Made by a program: the position numbers and the translations under genes
Shown here: positions 23,399-36,590 of the stretch, piece after piece
Position numbering within the stretch: the stretch's first letter is position 1
How the letters are laid out: each line of letters begins with the position of its first letter
Source: Agapanthus africanus
Lineage: Eukaryota; Streptophyta; Magnoliopsida; Asparagales; Amaryllidaceae
Assembly (NCBI GenBank): GCA_030015575.1
Contig: CM057338.1
Coordinates: 634,438,189 to 634,502,188 of the forward strand
Direction of reading: 5' to 3'
Length of the DNA stretch: 64,000 bases
Notes under the pieces: model-generated
Seen by the model: the letters and a program-made list of their open reading frames with translations, nothing else
Databases searched by the model: none
Told to the model about the DNA's origin: nothing

Positions 23399-24321
23399 CA
23401 CAATTTCCACAAAATACGATATCGGGGATTTCTAAGTTCGCTAAATAGGGTTCTAGTCTCAGGTTTAGGTCTAAACTACAATCATTACAGGGGTTTAAGG
23501 TCACTATAAGCCTCAATTATACATCACAACTCAAGAATTCCTCAAACCCTAACTAGAAATTTCCAAACCTCACTAAACGACACTAAATCGGTTCTAATCA
23601 CATGGATGTAAAAACAATGGAAATACTATACTAATGGTTAAGAGAATACCTCATTTGGCAACTCAAGAAAATTCTTGAGTTGCCCCAAGTGTCCAAAATC
23701 CTTGCTTTCTTGGTCCAAAGTGTAGCTTGTGAGCTTGTGCACATTTTTATTGAAATGGAGATGAACTTTTGAGTTGATTTGGGGTGTGGTTGTGAGGATG
23801 AAGAGGGAGAGGGAGATAGGCAGCAGCAATGGTGAGAGAGGAGAGGAAAAAAGAATGAAGAAAATGAAGAGGAAGACAAAGACCATGACTTAGGATTGAC
23901 CCCTCACCTCTTTCTCTCTCATGCCCATCCCTCAATTGTTTAAAATTTTCATTTTTCTTTTCTATTCTTATATTTTCTTTTTCATTTCATTTTTATAACC
24001 AAACACATAAATCCCAAATGAAACCATGGTTATAAAATGTAACACAAGTGTAAAATACGACACGGTACATGTCATGTGCACAAATCATGATTAGCGATAT
24101 TTAATCGCGATTAGCATTAAAATAGTGTATAACGAATCATAAATTTTAATAATATACTTAAATCCAATAAAACACCCTCTTTTTAGTAATTTCCATAATT
24201 TTCCAAATTTTTCCCAATTTATCGGTATTTAATTATACCACACTAATAAAATATTCAATATATTTATTATTAAAATTTAAAAATTCCCAAAAATAATATT
24301 TTATGTTTCTGTAATGTTACA

Positions 24322-24345
24322 GTCTTCCCCCTTAAAGAAATTCGG
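24322..24345 (-). other. Polypurine tract, element E
   Basis: GTCTTCCCCCTTAAAG, in sense CTTTAAGGGGGAAGAC, lies immediately before the LTR start TGTAACA. Confidence 0.75.
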
Positions 24346-24993
24346 TCCCCGAATTTAAATTTAAACCACTCAATACTAAAGCATTTCAGTAAAATGGCCA
24401 TGTCGCCGGAGCTCCGTAATCATAAATACATAAAACACATCGTAGCGCAATGCATGCGCATGAAAAACGGGTATACAAACCAAAATATCCAAACTCCGTC
24501 AAGCATCCGGCAATCATCGGAGTTATGGTGATGACACTAATGTCAAATCCAATACGAAAAACAACATGATATACATCAAAACTATACATGTAAACATCAT
24601 GGTAAATTCGTCAAAATATCTGAAAGAAATGCATGCCAAACATTTTTAAGTCGTTGTGCGATGTACGTATCTCTGCACAGTGGCGGACGTCTATTGTGAG
24701 AAAATAACTATATATATATATACACCTTGCTTAACATACACGTTCTGCCGTTTTGAAAATAATTTAGAAGGGTTTTCTTGTTTTAAACGTTTCGTGTCAT
24801 ATCAGACACGTTGGTAAATACTGAGACTATAGCTCTCTTTTTGGAAATCCCTTCGATAACTATCAATGCATGCAAAATATATCCAGGTACTGTCCTCTGA
24901 CTAGTCCTGCTCAGTACGAAAACAAATAGCAAATATCATAAAAACGTACTGCTCCATAAAAAATCAATCCGAAAATGTGCATATGAATGCTAC

Positions 24994-25379
24994 GTGCGTC
25001 TGGTGCGCACGGAAATCGAAACCCATGAATGTGCCATACATTTGCATAGAAACAACATCTAAGTGCATCGGGTGTGCACGAAACATCTGTCAAGGGCAAC
25101 GGGTGTGCCTGACAGCAATATCTTGTGCATATGATATGCACGAAGAATCTCGATTTAGTGCATCTGGTGTACACCAAAATCGCATCTCATATCATGCGTC
25201 CAACATGCGCGAAATTCCAATCCAAGCGCATCAAATATGCGCAAGAATCCAATCAGGTGCACAAGGTGCATAAAACAAATATCGAGCATCACAATCGAAA
25301 TTGACGGTATACAATAAACCTCAATCCAAATCAAGTATACCGCGGTATATATCTCACAACCATGTGCATCAGCATGCAC
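24994..25379. repeat. Array of short hairpins of the GTGCA-loop-TGCAC type
   Basis: Small inverted repeats recur every ~35-60 nt: GTGCG/CGCAC at 24994-25010, GTGCA/TGCAC at 25063-25079, an imperfect GTCA/TGAC stem at 25089-25113, GTGCATA/TATGCAC at 25125-25141, a weak one at 25158-25174, GCG/CGC at 25196-25210, GCGCAT/ATGCGC at 25226-25242 and GTGCAT/ATGCAC at 25364-25379. Spacers repeat words such as AACATCT. Units are degenerate, unlike a CRISPR array. Confidence 0.6.
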
Positions 25380-27409
25380 AAATCAAATCAAAACACTAAA
25401 AGTGCATGAAAAATATGCCGAAAGCACAAGTCAAATCATATGCATATCATAGGCATGAAATCAAAATCAACCTCTCGAATGACATCAAATCAAGTCAAGT
25501 GAAACCGTAGTGTACAAAAATCTCAATCAGGCAAACAAATCATCCAAAATACCGAAATCCAAAAATGACGGATGCGTGATATTCGAATCACCAAATCCCA
25601 GATCGTAAACACCGTCGTTTATATGTCCTTCCTTCACAGTCGAGAAGGTGTCGGTGCATCCAAAGCTAGTAGAGCAAGATATCTACTTGCCTAATGTTCG
25701 TGGCCTGTCGTCTGGTGCCCTTAGGCTCTCCTCTCTCACTGCAGATTGCTAAGTGCATAGCTCCTCGGCTCAATGGTCCAATATGGAAACGATAATGGAA
25801 GTAGTCCGCTCTGGCACATCCTCTAAAGATCTCTGGCCAACTATCATGGTCACTCATAACATGTCCCGTCGACGATGCCGAACTCTGGCCTGCTGGGTGT
25901 ACGTAATATGACCGATCCTGGGTCTAAATCTTCTCGTATAATATTCCAGAAAGGTCCTGTCGAGGTCTCTCCCAAATCTCGTTACTGCCGAACTGCCCGA
26001 AAGACGTCGTCCTTTATTAATTCTGTTTTCTTGTTCCGGAACGGCTGCATATTCATCGCGACTCCTTCTGGAATATATATCCCTATACAACTCCTTTGCA
26101 TGCGTATCACATTTCCGATGTTGGCGGAGTGGAACGTCATCTCATCAAGATCTCGAACGAATCTCTTGCTCCACTTTTCTCTAATGTCGACTGCTTCGGA
26201 CTCATCTCTTCGTGGCTGCATGGACTGCGCTCCAACGGCTATACTCGTATCTGGAGTCTCCCAAGCAATGTATCCCATCACGTGATATCCAAATGATGTC
26301 GAACCTTTAGATCGATTCGTCAAAGTTCCATAATTCCCCAATAGCTCAACATCTTAGGTACAATTTAATAGTATTCCGGTACATGCCACAGTACCTGGGG
26401 GCCAACCGTAGAAAGGCAAACCCAAGCCTCACTAATGGCACCGCTGAACTGCCGCAAACCCTAAGGTTTCAAAGCGTTCTCATGGTCATTATGTCGAGTT
26501 AGGGTTTCATTCTTCTAGAGGGTCCATAGCATTACTTGCATTTTTCTCTGAATACTTTAAACTTGGAAAATGGGCTTCTGACATTCGATTGTCTCTATCG
26601 ACTCTCAACGTACCTGTGTGAAGTCGTCTCTAGCTGGAATTAATCAATCTGATGACCTCGCATCGGTGTAAGCGAATGAACCACATGTCCTAGTCGTTCA
26701 TCCTCGGACGACTAGCGACCTTCTATCATATCTCTGAGTATAAACTCGTGCTGCAGTAGCTCCAACATCTGGGGCAATATCTCGTAATTCGCAGGAACAA
26801 CTGGCTCATTCGTCTGCACGCTGAACAATGCCTCAATCATCAAGTATAACGGTGCATTAATGGTCATCACATTCTGGCTAGTCTCTAGTAGTGGCCCAAT
26901 CCTCTGGTGCTGATCGCACGTTCGAGAAATCTCATAAAAGCGATCTATCAAACGCTCGTGACGTGAAAACACAAATAAAATGACACCTCTATGCAATCAT
27001 GTGTCCCTGGAATCATGCCCTGGTCAGTCCTCGTCCGTTACGAGCTCATGCAGACGCAACTCTAGCCGTAGCTCTCTTTCTGCCCGTGTAATCGTGGCAG
27101 CAAAACCATAAACTAATATCGATGAGGATAAATCATGAATGAATATAATACTGTGCAAGGAAATGTACATCCTAAGGCTCCTTAAGCGGAATAGCGTATC
27201 GTAAGTATGCCACGAAATATACACACGGTACGTCACTCTCCTTAAGTCACCTACTCCATCAACCAAGGTCAATCTACGCGACGAAAGTTCGGGTCTAATA
27301 CCCCCTCGACCAAGTCTAAGTTTCCTAAGGTCAAGCCTAGGTTCCGAATATATATACGCCCTAGACTCCGCATAGTCAAACATAGACTCGAACCAAGGTT
27401 AAACCTAGC

Positions 27410-27421
27410 GCTTTGATACCA
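27410..27421 (-). other. Primer binding site, element E
   Basis: GCTTTGATACCA is in sense TGGTATCAAAGC, one base different from the initiator-Met PBS of the Copia elements. It lies four bases from the LTR end. Confidence 0.75.
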
Positions 27422-27425
27422 ACTT

Positions 27426-30400
27426 TATAACGACCCGAAATGGCACGTGACTGGCCCTTGAATCATATGAAGTCTATAGAACCCCATCGAATTCAAGTAA
27501 GCCAAAAGCCCAGAAATCTAAAACCTTTTTAAATAATAAATAAAGGAAAACTTGTTTAAAAGCAAGTAGTTTTAATAGCATAAGCCGAATTATGCGTTTT
27601 TAAAACATCAAGTCATTTCTGAAAATTTCGGTAGAGTTTCCTTTGTAAATACTGGCCCCGAATGGGGTACAACATGAATAATATGAATAAAGGCATCCCC
27701 AAGCGGGAGCTAACTCTTCGTCCATTGACGGTCATAACGACGCAAGCAATATAATATACAACGCCAAGGGTGAGGATCAAAACTCAAAAGGAAACTCAAA
27801 ACAACAAGAAAACCATAATAATACAAGCGCAACTCTACGGTCGAAAAAAATACACAACTGGTTTTCTAAGTCTGAAATAAATATACAAGTCTGGTTGATG
27901 GAGTTTCTAGATACACAATGAAAATAAAATACAAGGGTGGTCACGATGCGAGTGAACCCACCTACCAAAGCAATCACTCGGAATGGGAGAAGTGTACCAG
28001 AAAGCCGCAATGAAACCTGTACGGCAAAACCAGCAAGAAACTGTGGCACAACGGGGGTGACTTGCCAACTCATGAGTAGAAAATATCATAGAGAAGAAAT
28101 CGCATGTATGACTCAATCCTAGGTCAAACGATCAGTAATATATATCCTCAAAATTATAAAGTCTAAAGCAAGATAAGGTGGCAAGGGTAAACATCTATAC
28201 ATCAGTGTAATACCAAGTGCTTGTGTCAGTGCCTCAGGCAGCAACATATCATAAACATGAGGTGTGATCAATGTAATCATCATGAAATCAATTATAACAT
28301 GAAGTCTATAAGTATGTGGATATCATCCAACTATGTAATCAATGCCTGTATGAATGTGGATCTCATCCACGTGTCAACCAATGATATAACAACATCATGC
28401 ATATAAAAGTCATAAAAGCATATGCATGAAAGTATGAGGATATAAATCAACGTGTGTCCCTCGCGACACATCAAAATCATGGAACCTGAGTGTCCAGCAT
28501 CGGCACTCGAAAACATCATGAAACCCGTGCCCAGCATCGGCACGTAAATCCTCATATATCGGGCTCCGTCAGTCCGGATCGGCCCACGGGCTCCGTCAGT
28601 CCGGATCGGCCCATATCATCTCTCAACTCCGGTCGGTATCCTCTGGATATTCTCTGGATATCCTCCGAGCCCAAATACTATCACCGGTAGGTATGCTTCC
28701 CCTGTCAGGCTCATCGGTGTAGTCTATCGACATACCATTCTTGCCCCGGGGTACCTCCGGGCCCCACCATGTACCCGAACACGGCTCACGACTCTTCCTC
28801 GCATGGGGTATATATATATATGAGAACCGATAAAACTTATGGTGGCTGCTGAAATATCATATCAAGAGAAACATGGTTTTTAAAACAGTACATACTTTTT
28901 TTTGAAATACCCACGGTTCTCAAATCCAGAAATATCATGGAATCAACATATCTCAATGCGTATAATCATAAAGCATGATGTATGCGACATATAACAGAAA
29001 TGAAAGCATACCAGTATATCATTCAACATAAAACAGTAATATGCACATATCGAGGGAAAACTGCTTTTTTAAATGAATCCGGTTTAAAAATATATCATGC
29101 GGTTCCCAAATCTCCAAAATCAAGCAAGAATCATCTATGTATGTGCAAATGTGTTTGTATGCAAGCATGGGTGTACAATATGTGTGTACGAAAGTATGGG
29201 TGTACAATATGTATGTACGCCGGTATGTCTTATAAGAAGTCATATCTTGATGCAACAATCCTACTGCATAGTGACATGGCAATTATCGATGATGAAGTGT
29301 GTGAGCCGGCAAGCAGGTGTATGTGAAATATACGCATCATCGATAATGGTGCTGGTGTCCTGACAGCATGGGTTTAATATAACAATAAACACATTTAAAC
29401 ATTCAATTCGATGCGAATAGTAAGAATATGCGGAAAATGAATAATAAACACAACAGTGAAGAATCGACATCAATATATATATGTCATACAGTTTTGCCAT
29501 TTGAAATAACATGAATCGTGGTGTTTAGAAAAATAAGGGCTACGGTGTTTTTAAGAAAAGATGCGTCATTTGAAAATATCCGTAGAATCCTTTGGCCTGT
29601 CTTTAAAATACTCACGATTCGTTAGTTTTGAAATAGGTATGACTCGAGTCTTGTCTAACATCTAAACGTAAACTATAGGACTAAACTAACAGGCTAAACG
29701 AAAAGGTAAAGAAACCACCTAAAACTGAGTCGATACCTATAAATATAATAATCCTTGATCCCGCCTCAATAGTATCACATACGATACAATAATAACATGA
29801 CATCCTCGAGTCAAGTGTGCGGATCTATCATCAATATAAAGCTCGTACGTAAATCCGTCGTACGGCATCCCAAATCTGGGTACGGGTCAAATATCACATT
29901 CATCTGGTATCCATTATCATCATATCCTGTATTAGGGGTACTGATCTAAGTCTAGTACATACTGATACCGTATATATATATATACGTGTATAAAACCACA
30001 CGTCTAAAGGCCCGCTATAATCTCATGTCGTATCTCGTAATACGAACCACATCATATCACCGATCTCATGACACCATGCCCAATCTCATCGACTCATCTC
30101 CAAATACCATATACAATCCTCATCATCCATGTCTAAGTATACGTATATATGTATATATATACATATATACATAGTCTCATACCTATGTGTGTATATATAT
30201 ATACATATCCCCATAACCGCACAAGTAAAATAATATAAACATGTGTGTGTGTGTGCGTGTGGGTGTAAACCTTATTCTAAGGTCCGCGACTAAACTAACT
30301 AAAGACGCTATCACCCAATTACACTAAAGTTATCCTTGATTCCCCAAAGTCTATCTAGATAATCATAAACTCATAATAAACATATAATTATATCCATATA

Positions 30401-31963
30401 CTATGTACCATACACTACACTACGAACTGCGGGGGTGTATACGCCATCCACCCGACTTCCCCCGTAGATATATATCTACTCACCTTGCTCCTTACTTGCC
30501 GAAGTTGAAGTGCTTCATCATCTCAGAATCCAGGCGGAAGTACCTACAACGATACACAATCTCAAATGCGTATTAAAATCAAATCGGAAAACTAAAAAGG
30601 CACACGTTTCGCTCATAGGTTAAAACCTATAGCCTCGCATGCAAAACATGATTAGTAACCCTAGCCGTTGACGTTCAAACGCCACACGACGGAAACACAA
30701 TATCAAAAACCACAACCAAATTCATTAAAAGCCGCAAAACGAATTCAGAAACTTAGAAAACATGCTGCATACTTTACCATAAGTGAAATTAGCCAATTTT
30801 GCATATGTAAAAGGGTCTAGTTTCCTGGAGATGGAGCCACAGTACAAACATGAGACAATTCCAACCTACCCTGGCCGCAAATTGCGGCCAGATGGAATAA
30901 ATCTACAGCCCAGGTGAGGGTTTAGGGGCTAGGGTCTTGGGTAAAGCTTCCTCGGTGCCTGTATGTATCACTGTCTTTGCTAAATAATTTTCCAGGTCTC
31001 CGGGTGTTAGCAGATTTCATTTTCCCTATACAATTTCCACAAAATACGATATCGGGGATTTCTAAGTTCGCTAAATGGGGTTCTAGTCTCAGGTTTAGGT
31101 CTAAACTACAATCATTACAGGGGTTTAAGGTCACTATAAGCCTCAATTACACATCACAACTCAAGAATTTCTCAAACCCTAACTAGAAATTTCCAAACCT
31201 CACTAAACGACACTAAATCGGTTCTAATCACATGGATATAAAAGCAATGGAAATACTATGCTAATGGTTAAGAGAATACCTCATTTGGCAACTCAAGAAA
31301 ATTCTTGAGTTGCCCCAAGTATCCAAAATCCTTGCTTTCTTGGTCTAAAGTGTAGCTTGTGAGCTTGTGCATATTTTTATTGAAATGGAGATGAACTTTT
31401 GAGTTGATTTGGGGTGTGGTTGTGACGATGAAGAGGGAGAGGGAGATGGGCAGTAGCAATGGTAAGAGAGGAGAGGAAAAAAAGAATGAAGAAAATGAAG
31501 AGGAAGAAAAAGACCATGACTTAGGTTTGACCCCTCACCTCTTTCTCTCTCATGCCCATCCCTCAATTGTTTAACATTTTCATTTTTCTTTTCTTTTATT
31601 ATCTTTTCTTTTCCATTTCATTTTTAAAACCAAACACATAAATCCCAAATGAAACCGTGGTTATAAAATGTAACACAAGTGTAAAATACGACACGGTGCA
31701 TGTCATGTGCACAAAACCGGCTTAAAGCACGATTAGCGATATTTAATCGCGATTTGCATTAAAATAGTGTATAACGAATCATAAATTTTCATAATTTGCT
31801 TAAATCCAATAAAACACCCACTTTTTAGTAATTTCCATAATTTTCCAAATTTTCCCCAATTTATCGGTATTTAATTATACCTCACTAATAAAATATTTAA
31901 TATATTTATTATTAAATTTTAAAAATTCCCAAAAATAATATTTTATTTTTCTGTAATGTTACA
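27426..31963 (-). repeat. 5' LTR of element E (4538 bp)
   Basis: In sense it runs from TGTAACATTACAG (31963 leftwards) to CGGGTCGTTATA at 27426, so the usual terminal CA appears as TA. It includes two copies of GGGCTCCGTCAGTCCGGATC (28560-28612), a short GGGTGTACAATATGTRTGTACG repeat (29169-29220), the 13-bp hairpin (29282-29347) and one palindrome copy (30871-30891). Frames under 115 codons are scattered through it with no sign of a gene. Confidence 0.8.
29282..29347 (-). other. 13-bp hairpin in E 5' LTR
   Basis: The arms at 29282-29294 and 29335-29347 are identical to those in the 3' LTR; the loop differs slightly. Confidence 0.7.
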
Positions 31964-32177
31964 CCATGCTAGGGTTAAGATTAGGGTTTATATTTATCAT
32001 TAAGTAATTCAAAAATTGTGGAATTAGTCATGATTGATATTTGTTGAAAGCTTGTAAAAGCTTCAAGGCATCTTTGACTTTGTCCATTCTCTTTGTCTTG
32101 CTTAAGATATTTTTGACCTAACCTTTAACCATAGCTTATGGTTAACTCTCTACAAGAGTTAAGCATGACATGCTTAA
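31964..32177 (+). repeat. Element G LTR, left visible fragment
   Basis: On the plus strand this resembles the reverse complement of F's LTR (blocks AAAGCTT, TTTGACTTTGTCCA, CCTAACCTTTAACCAT), so G is an F-related LTR in the opposite orientation. It is cut on the left by E and on the right by F. Confidence 0.65.
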
Positions 32178-34378
32178 TGTAGGGTTCTTAGGCACACTCA
32201 AGAGGTTCCACAAGGCATCAACCATGCCAAAATCAAAAATTTATGTGCCGAGAAACCCTAATGAAGATCGTTAACTAGAAATTAGGCGAAACAACAAGCT
32301 AGTAAACTGCTTTACTAATAAGTGAAAGGGATTACAACCTTTGTAGATCCGGTCCACCACTTCTTTAGCTCCATGATGACGTCCCCCCGCTGCGATCATC
32401 GGGATCCTGGACTCTAGCGTTGGTTTCATCGGAGAAATGTTCGGGCTAGGTCGTTGACTTCGATGCTGAAGATGATCTACGTCGAGGCGACTCAAACTCA
32501 AGCTCCATCTTCACTTGGTCATGAACCTTGTGAAGAAAACACCCTATACAACATGGCAAGTGGTAGTGGATGAAGAAATAGAAAGTGGGTTTACTTTGGA
32601 TTTGGATTTCTCACTTGATTTCAACACTTAGAATTTTCTAGCAAGCTTTTCTTTTCTTCATCAAGAAGATGAAGAAGAAAGAAAAGAATATGAATTATAT
32701 GAAAAGAAAATTCAAGTGAAGTCTATCAAATTGCAACCATGGGTGAGTTTAACCTTTGTAGAGACTAAACCCTAGTTTAAGTTAATGGTTAGGTTAGTAA
32801 AAGTGTCATGCAAAACAAAATGGTGGACATTGTCAAAGATACTTGAAAGCTTCATGAAGCTTTAAGTAAAGACAATGAGAGCCACCATTTTATTTCACAA
32901 AAATAAACAAAAACCCTAAACCATTAACTAAACATGGTGTAAGTCATACACACACCCAAGTTTTCATGTATCATCAAACATGATACAATCTAGTGCACAA
33001 AAATATATCACATATATAACTTGTGCACATCAAGTGAGAAAATCAATCTTAAGTGAACCAATACTAGTTAATTTAAAGTAATATATCAAATATATAATTA
33101 TACATTAAATCATTAAATCAATACTTGATTTAACGATCCGGTCATATCGCAAAAAACCGACTAATAAAAAGTGTATCAATATATCGAATCAACACTTGAT
33201 TCGGTAACCCGGCTATATCACAAATAATCGACCGATGATACAAATCGTGAGAATAGAATTCAGTATCACATACTGGTATAATTCTCGGTCCCGCACATAA
33301 CTCATATGCGCTCCTATTTCATTTCGCTTGAGCCAGGAAACCTCTGTGTAGGACTCTAAAGACTCGTCAATACGCCGGCAGTAGGTGATGATCATATCAA
33401 ACACCCACAAGCCGCAAGAGGTCTGCCAAACGTAACGGTCACCCGGATATTGAGCGATCAAAAGATCAACGAGCAAGCCCTCTCACACTCATGTGAATCC
33501 AACCAGTAACACTTACCGTACAGTCCGGTCTCGTCGTCTGATATGTCGCATATCTCGCCTAGGGGTGGTAATTGTCAGACCCCAGTAGCTCGATAAGTCG
33601 TGTCGATATGAGGTCTATAACAGTTCGAGAAACTACTGGTAACACTTACCAGTAGATCTCAGCAACCCTGGCCAGGGATTTCCGGTTATAGCCAATAGAA
33701 CACAGCGCAACATCAACTCCCTATACCGGGAGAGACGAATCCTCTCGTATCGCTCATTGCCTCCATGTGATTCGGGACTGTACCCAAAAACCACCGTTTT
33801 GCACGCCCTCTTGGACCTGGTAAGGTGGAAATCAAAGCACAGTAGGAATCACACAAGACTCTATGACGATCTCGGGTCTACAGACTAACCTGTACCAGTG
33901 TCACCAGAGAACTGCCATCTGACGTAAGGTATAATACCATCTGGGAGTTCTCGGCGAGTCCGTCCAATGTACCCAGTCTCCACTGAGAACCCGTATATCA
34001 TCTCTGATGTCAAACACCAATGGATATGGGATCATCCATCGCCCATCTGTATGGGTCGAGAAGGTATACGCTAGTCTACTCTGGTATATCGATGCCCCGT
34101 CTCGATACACCCACGACTAGGGACCTTGAAGGATATACTTATGGACTACCATGTCCCCACTAGTATGATCCGCATCATAGTCCAGGTAGTCAAGAACACA
34201 TCCTAAGGGCTTTACCAACATGTAACAGAGAGACAATCAGTGTACACGTTAAGGTAAAGAGCAACCAGATAGAATACTATCATGTCGAGCTAGAAAGTCC
34301 TTCCTATATATGTCCAAGCATCCACTACAATACATCCTATGTATAGTAATGGCCTCTAGGGCATACATATAACTAACA
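32178..34378 (-). repeat. 3' LTR of element F (2201 bp)
   Basis: TG...CA termini (TGTAGGGTTC at 32178, AACTAACA at 34378), nearly identical to the 5' LTR. It shares the LTR-body block for TCGAGAC...GGGCATCGATATACC with the other Copia LTRs here. Confidence 0.9.
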
Positions 34379-36590
34379 ATCTCCCACTTGCACTAGGGCC
34401 ATCTAATAGCAGTGGTTGTAGTATCTCATACTCAACCATCCCATAAAAGTCTCTCTCTGGGAAAAGGCCTTTGTGAGTGGATCCGCCGTGTTGTCCTCTG
34501 AGTCTACTCTCCTAACCTCGATCTCCTTAGAGATCAACCATCTCCATGATCAGGTGATACTGCCGTAGAATATGTCTGGATCACTGATGGGACGGACGTT
34601 CCTTGGCATAAGCCACAACTCCATTGTCACACAATGGGAGGAACTAAGTTTATCTCATGAACTAATATACACCCAGACAGCCTCTTTGATAGCATCTTAA
34701 GTAGCGATGTATCCAGCCTTTATCGTCTAGTAAGCCACGGTATCTAGCTTGGAACTCTTCCAACATACCGTCCCTTTACTAAGGGTAAAGACAATGCCTT
34801 TAACAAGTCTAGCTTTGAAAGTCTCAACTTTTCCATCTACACCAAGTAATCTTCTCAAGATATACTTGCTTCTCATGGGGATTTAACCCTTCAGATATAG
34901 CAACCAAAGTCCATACTTTGTTGGTGTACATGGATTCCATCTCAGATCTCTAAGCATCCAGCCATTCTTACAGAGTCCCTACTCTCGATGGCCTGCTCGA
35001 AACTAGTTGGGTCATCATCTCATGATGCATTCCTCGCTCCCACTGTCACCGAGAAACCGAAGTATCTCTCAGGCGGATGAGAAACCCGACCAGATCAGCG
35101 GAGAGGCTGAGGTTCGTCGAGGACTATTGAATCCTTTGGTTCTGTCAAATCATCAGCTGCAGTTTTGTATAGCTGGAACCTTTCCAATTCTACAGAACTG
35201 ACCTTGCTTCGAGTTTGTCCGGATTTTGCTTTTGACATAGGTCGGACAATCCCAAATCTTAACTTACTTAAGAGATAGGTTCTTCCCATACCATATCTTA
35301 TATGGAGTGGTAGGCACTGATTTAATTCAAACCCAATTCAATAGGTATGCAGCTTCTCAAGTGCACAACCCCCAAAAGGTAATAGGTAACTCAGTAGTAC
35401 TCATCATAGAGCACACCATATCTAATATGGTGCGATTGCTCCACCCCGATACACCGTTCTGCTGTAGTGTATTCAGAGGAGTAACACCGAGAGAGAATCT
35501 CATTCTCCTTTAGAATAGTCCAGGAATTCTATTCATAAGTATTCTCCTCCCTGATCTTATCATAGGACATAATACTTATACCCGGATTTTGGTTCTCTAC
35601 TTCTAACTTATATTCTGTGAATATCTCAAAAGCTTCGGACTTGTGTTTCAACAGGAACATATGTCTGAATCTAGGGAGATCATCAGAGAATGTAAAGAAG
35701 TACAAAGAACCGGTCCTGGCATGTGTAGACAGGGGACCTTACATACATCACTATGTGTCAGTCCCAAGAGTTCACTAACTCTATCTCTGTTTCCAGTAAA
35801 CAGAGCTATGGTCATCTTATCTTTATGACATGACTGGCAAGTTTCATAAGATGTAAATTCAAACCGATTTAAATATGTATCTAAAATGTAACTTAAGCTA
35901 GTCGGGTCACATTGATATGACCTAGTCTACAATACCTCAAGAAGGAATCGTTCATTTCTGAACTCTTTCTCTTGTATGTGTTCTGTATACTAGGAACTGT
36001 AGTTTGATTTAGAACGTCAATGCTTTTAGATAATGTGCCTGAACCGATCAACTTTTGAAATGTTCAAAACAATATTCAACAATACAAAATTATATTCTTC
36101 TTTAATAAATAAAGAGATTGATATGATTTTGTATATCAGGTTCGGTATCTAATAGCATTTGTTCAGAATCAATATACTGGTAATACAGGGTGACAGTGAC
36201 CAACAGACTTGGCTACAACACTTGCACCGTTTTCTGTCTCATTAAACTTATCACCCGTTCTCAGTTCTCTACCTTTATGTAGCCCATATAACAGATTACA
36301 TATGCGGGATCCTGATCCGGTATCTCATACCTAGGACGTAAAGTATATTGAGAAACAGTTCTATGTAATGAACACACCCGAAGATGATGTATCAACATGC
36401 GCTTTCTTCGTTTGGGCGGCACGGGAAATCTGGTATTCCCCAATTTCTTGCTCTGTCTTATAACAATTATAAGTTGGAGCGGGACCAACGTTCCCCAGCT
36501 TAGTATAACAAGCGGGTACGGTCAATATATCCGTTATATTATCTTGATTAAGGCGTGATATGGTCGCTACCTGGAGAGAGAGAGAAGAAA
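34379..36590 (-). pseudogene. Element F protein-coding remnant (PR, INT, RT, RNase H)
   Basis: Minus strand, after the PPT (34379-34395). RNase H end: 34430-34620 matches T's block with CCTCGATCTCCTT and GATCAGGTGATAC. INT-RT linker: about 35070-35230. Integrase tail: about 35240-35370 (CATACCATATCTTATATGGAGTGG). Protease: near 36300-36330, where ATACCGGATCAGGATC keeps the DTGSGS-coding block. A 77-codon frame (36361-36594) spans the junction where gag is deleted, and its end resembles the segment between zinc knuckle and protease in T. No long frame survives. Confidence 0.7.

Larger units (their letters stand above)
21251..24321 (-). repeat. 3' LTR of element E (first part)
   Basis: It aligns with 29237-31963 of the 5' LTR over its whole length, apart from one extra 345-bp tandem unit. 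AT microsatellites lie near 21482 and 22002 and a GT run near 22272. The 60-82 codon frames here are mostly low-complexity or intron-like AT-rich sequence and are not called. Confidence 0.82.
24322..27425 (-). other. Element E interior, no recognisable gag-pol
   Basis: 3.1 kb. I see no zinc knuckle, DTG/DSG protease, integrase HHCC/DDE or YVDD motif on either strand. The longest minus-strand frames (119 codons at 25982-26341 and 27024-27383, 94 codons at 26712-26996) match nothing I know, and no second copy exists here to test conservation. The hairpin array at 24994-25379 is the most structured part. Elsewhere it is unremarkable. Confidence 0.65.
21251..31963 (-). mobile_element. Element E: LARD-like LTR retrotransposon with 4.5 kb LTRs and non-coding interior
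   Basis: Minus strand: 5' LTR 31963-27426 (4538 bp), PBS 27421-27410, interior 27425-24322 (3104 bp), PPT 24345-24322, and the first 3071 bp of the 3' LTR (24321-21251), where D interrupts it. Both LTR outer ends read TGTAACATTACAG in sense. The interior has no gag or pol similarity I can recognise; its longest frames are under 140 codons. Long LTRs with a short non-coding interior match LARD elements. A Ty3/Gypsy parent is plausible from the PPT style but unproven. E lies in G: after 31963 the sequence is G's LTR, with predicted TSD CCATG (31964-31968). Confidence 0.75.

Noticed and set aside
24994..25379. CRISPR-like array
   Set aside because: Repeats are degenerate and irregularly spaced in a plant retroelement interior, and no cas genes are present.
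25982..27383. 119-codon minus-strand frames in the E interior as a small gag
   Set aside because: No motif, no conserved copy to compare, and lengths not unusual for 3 kb of sequence.
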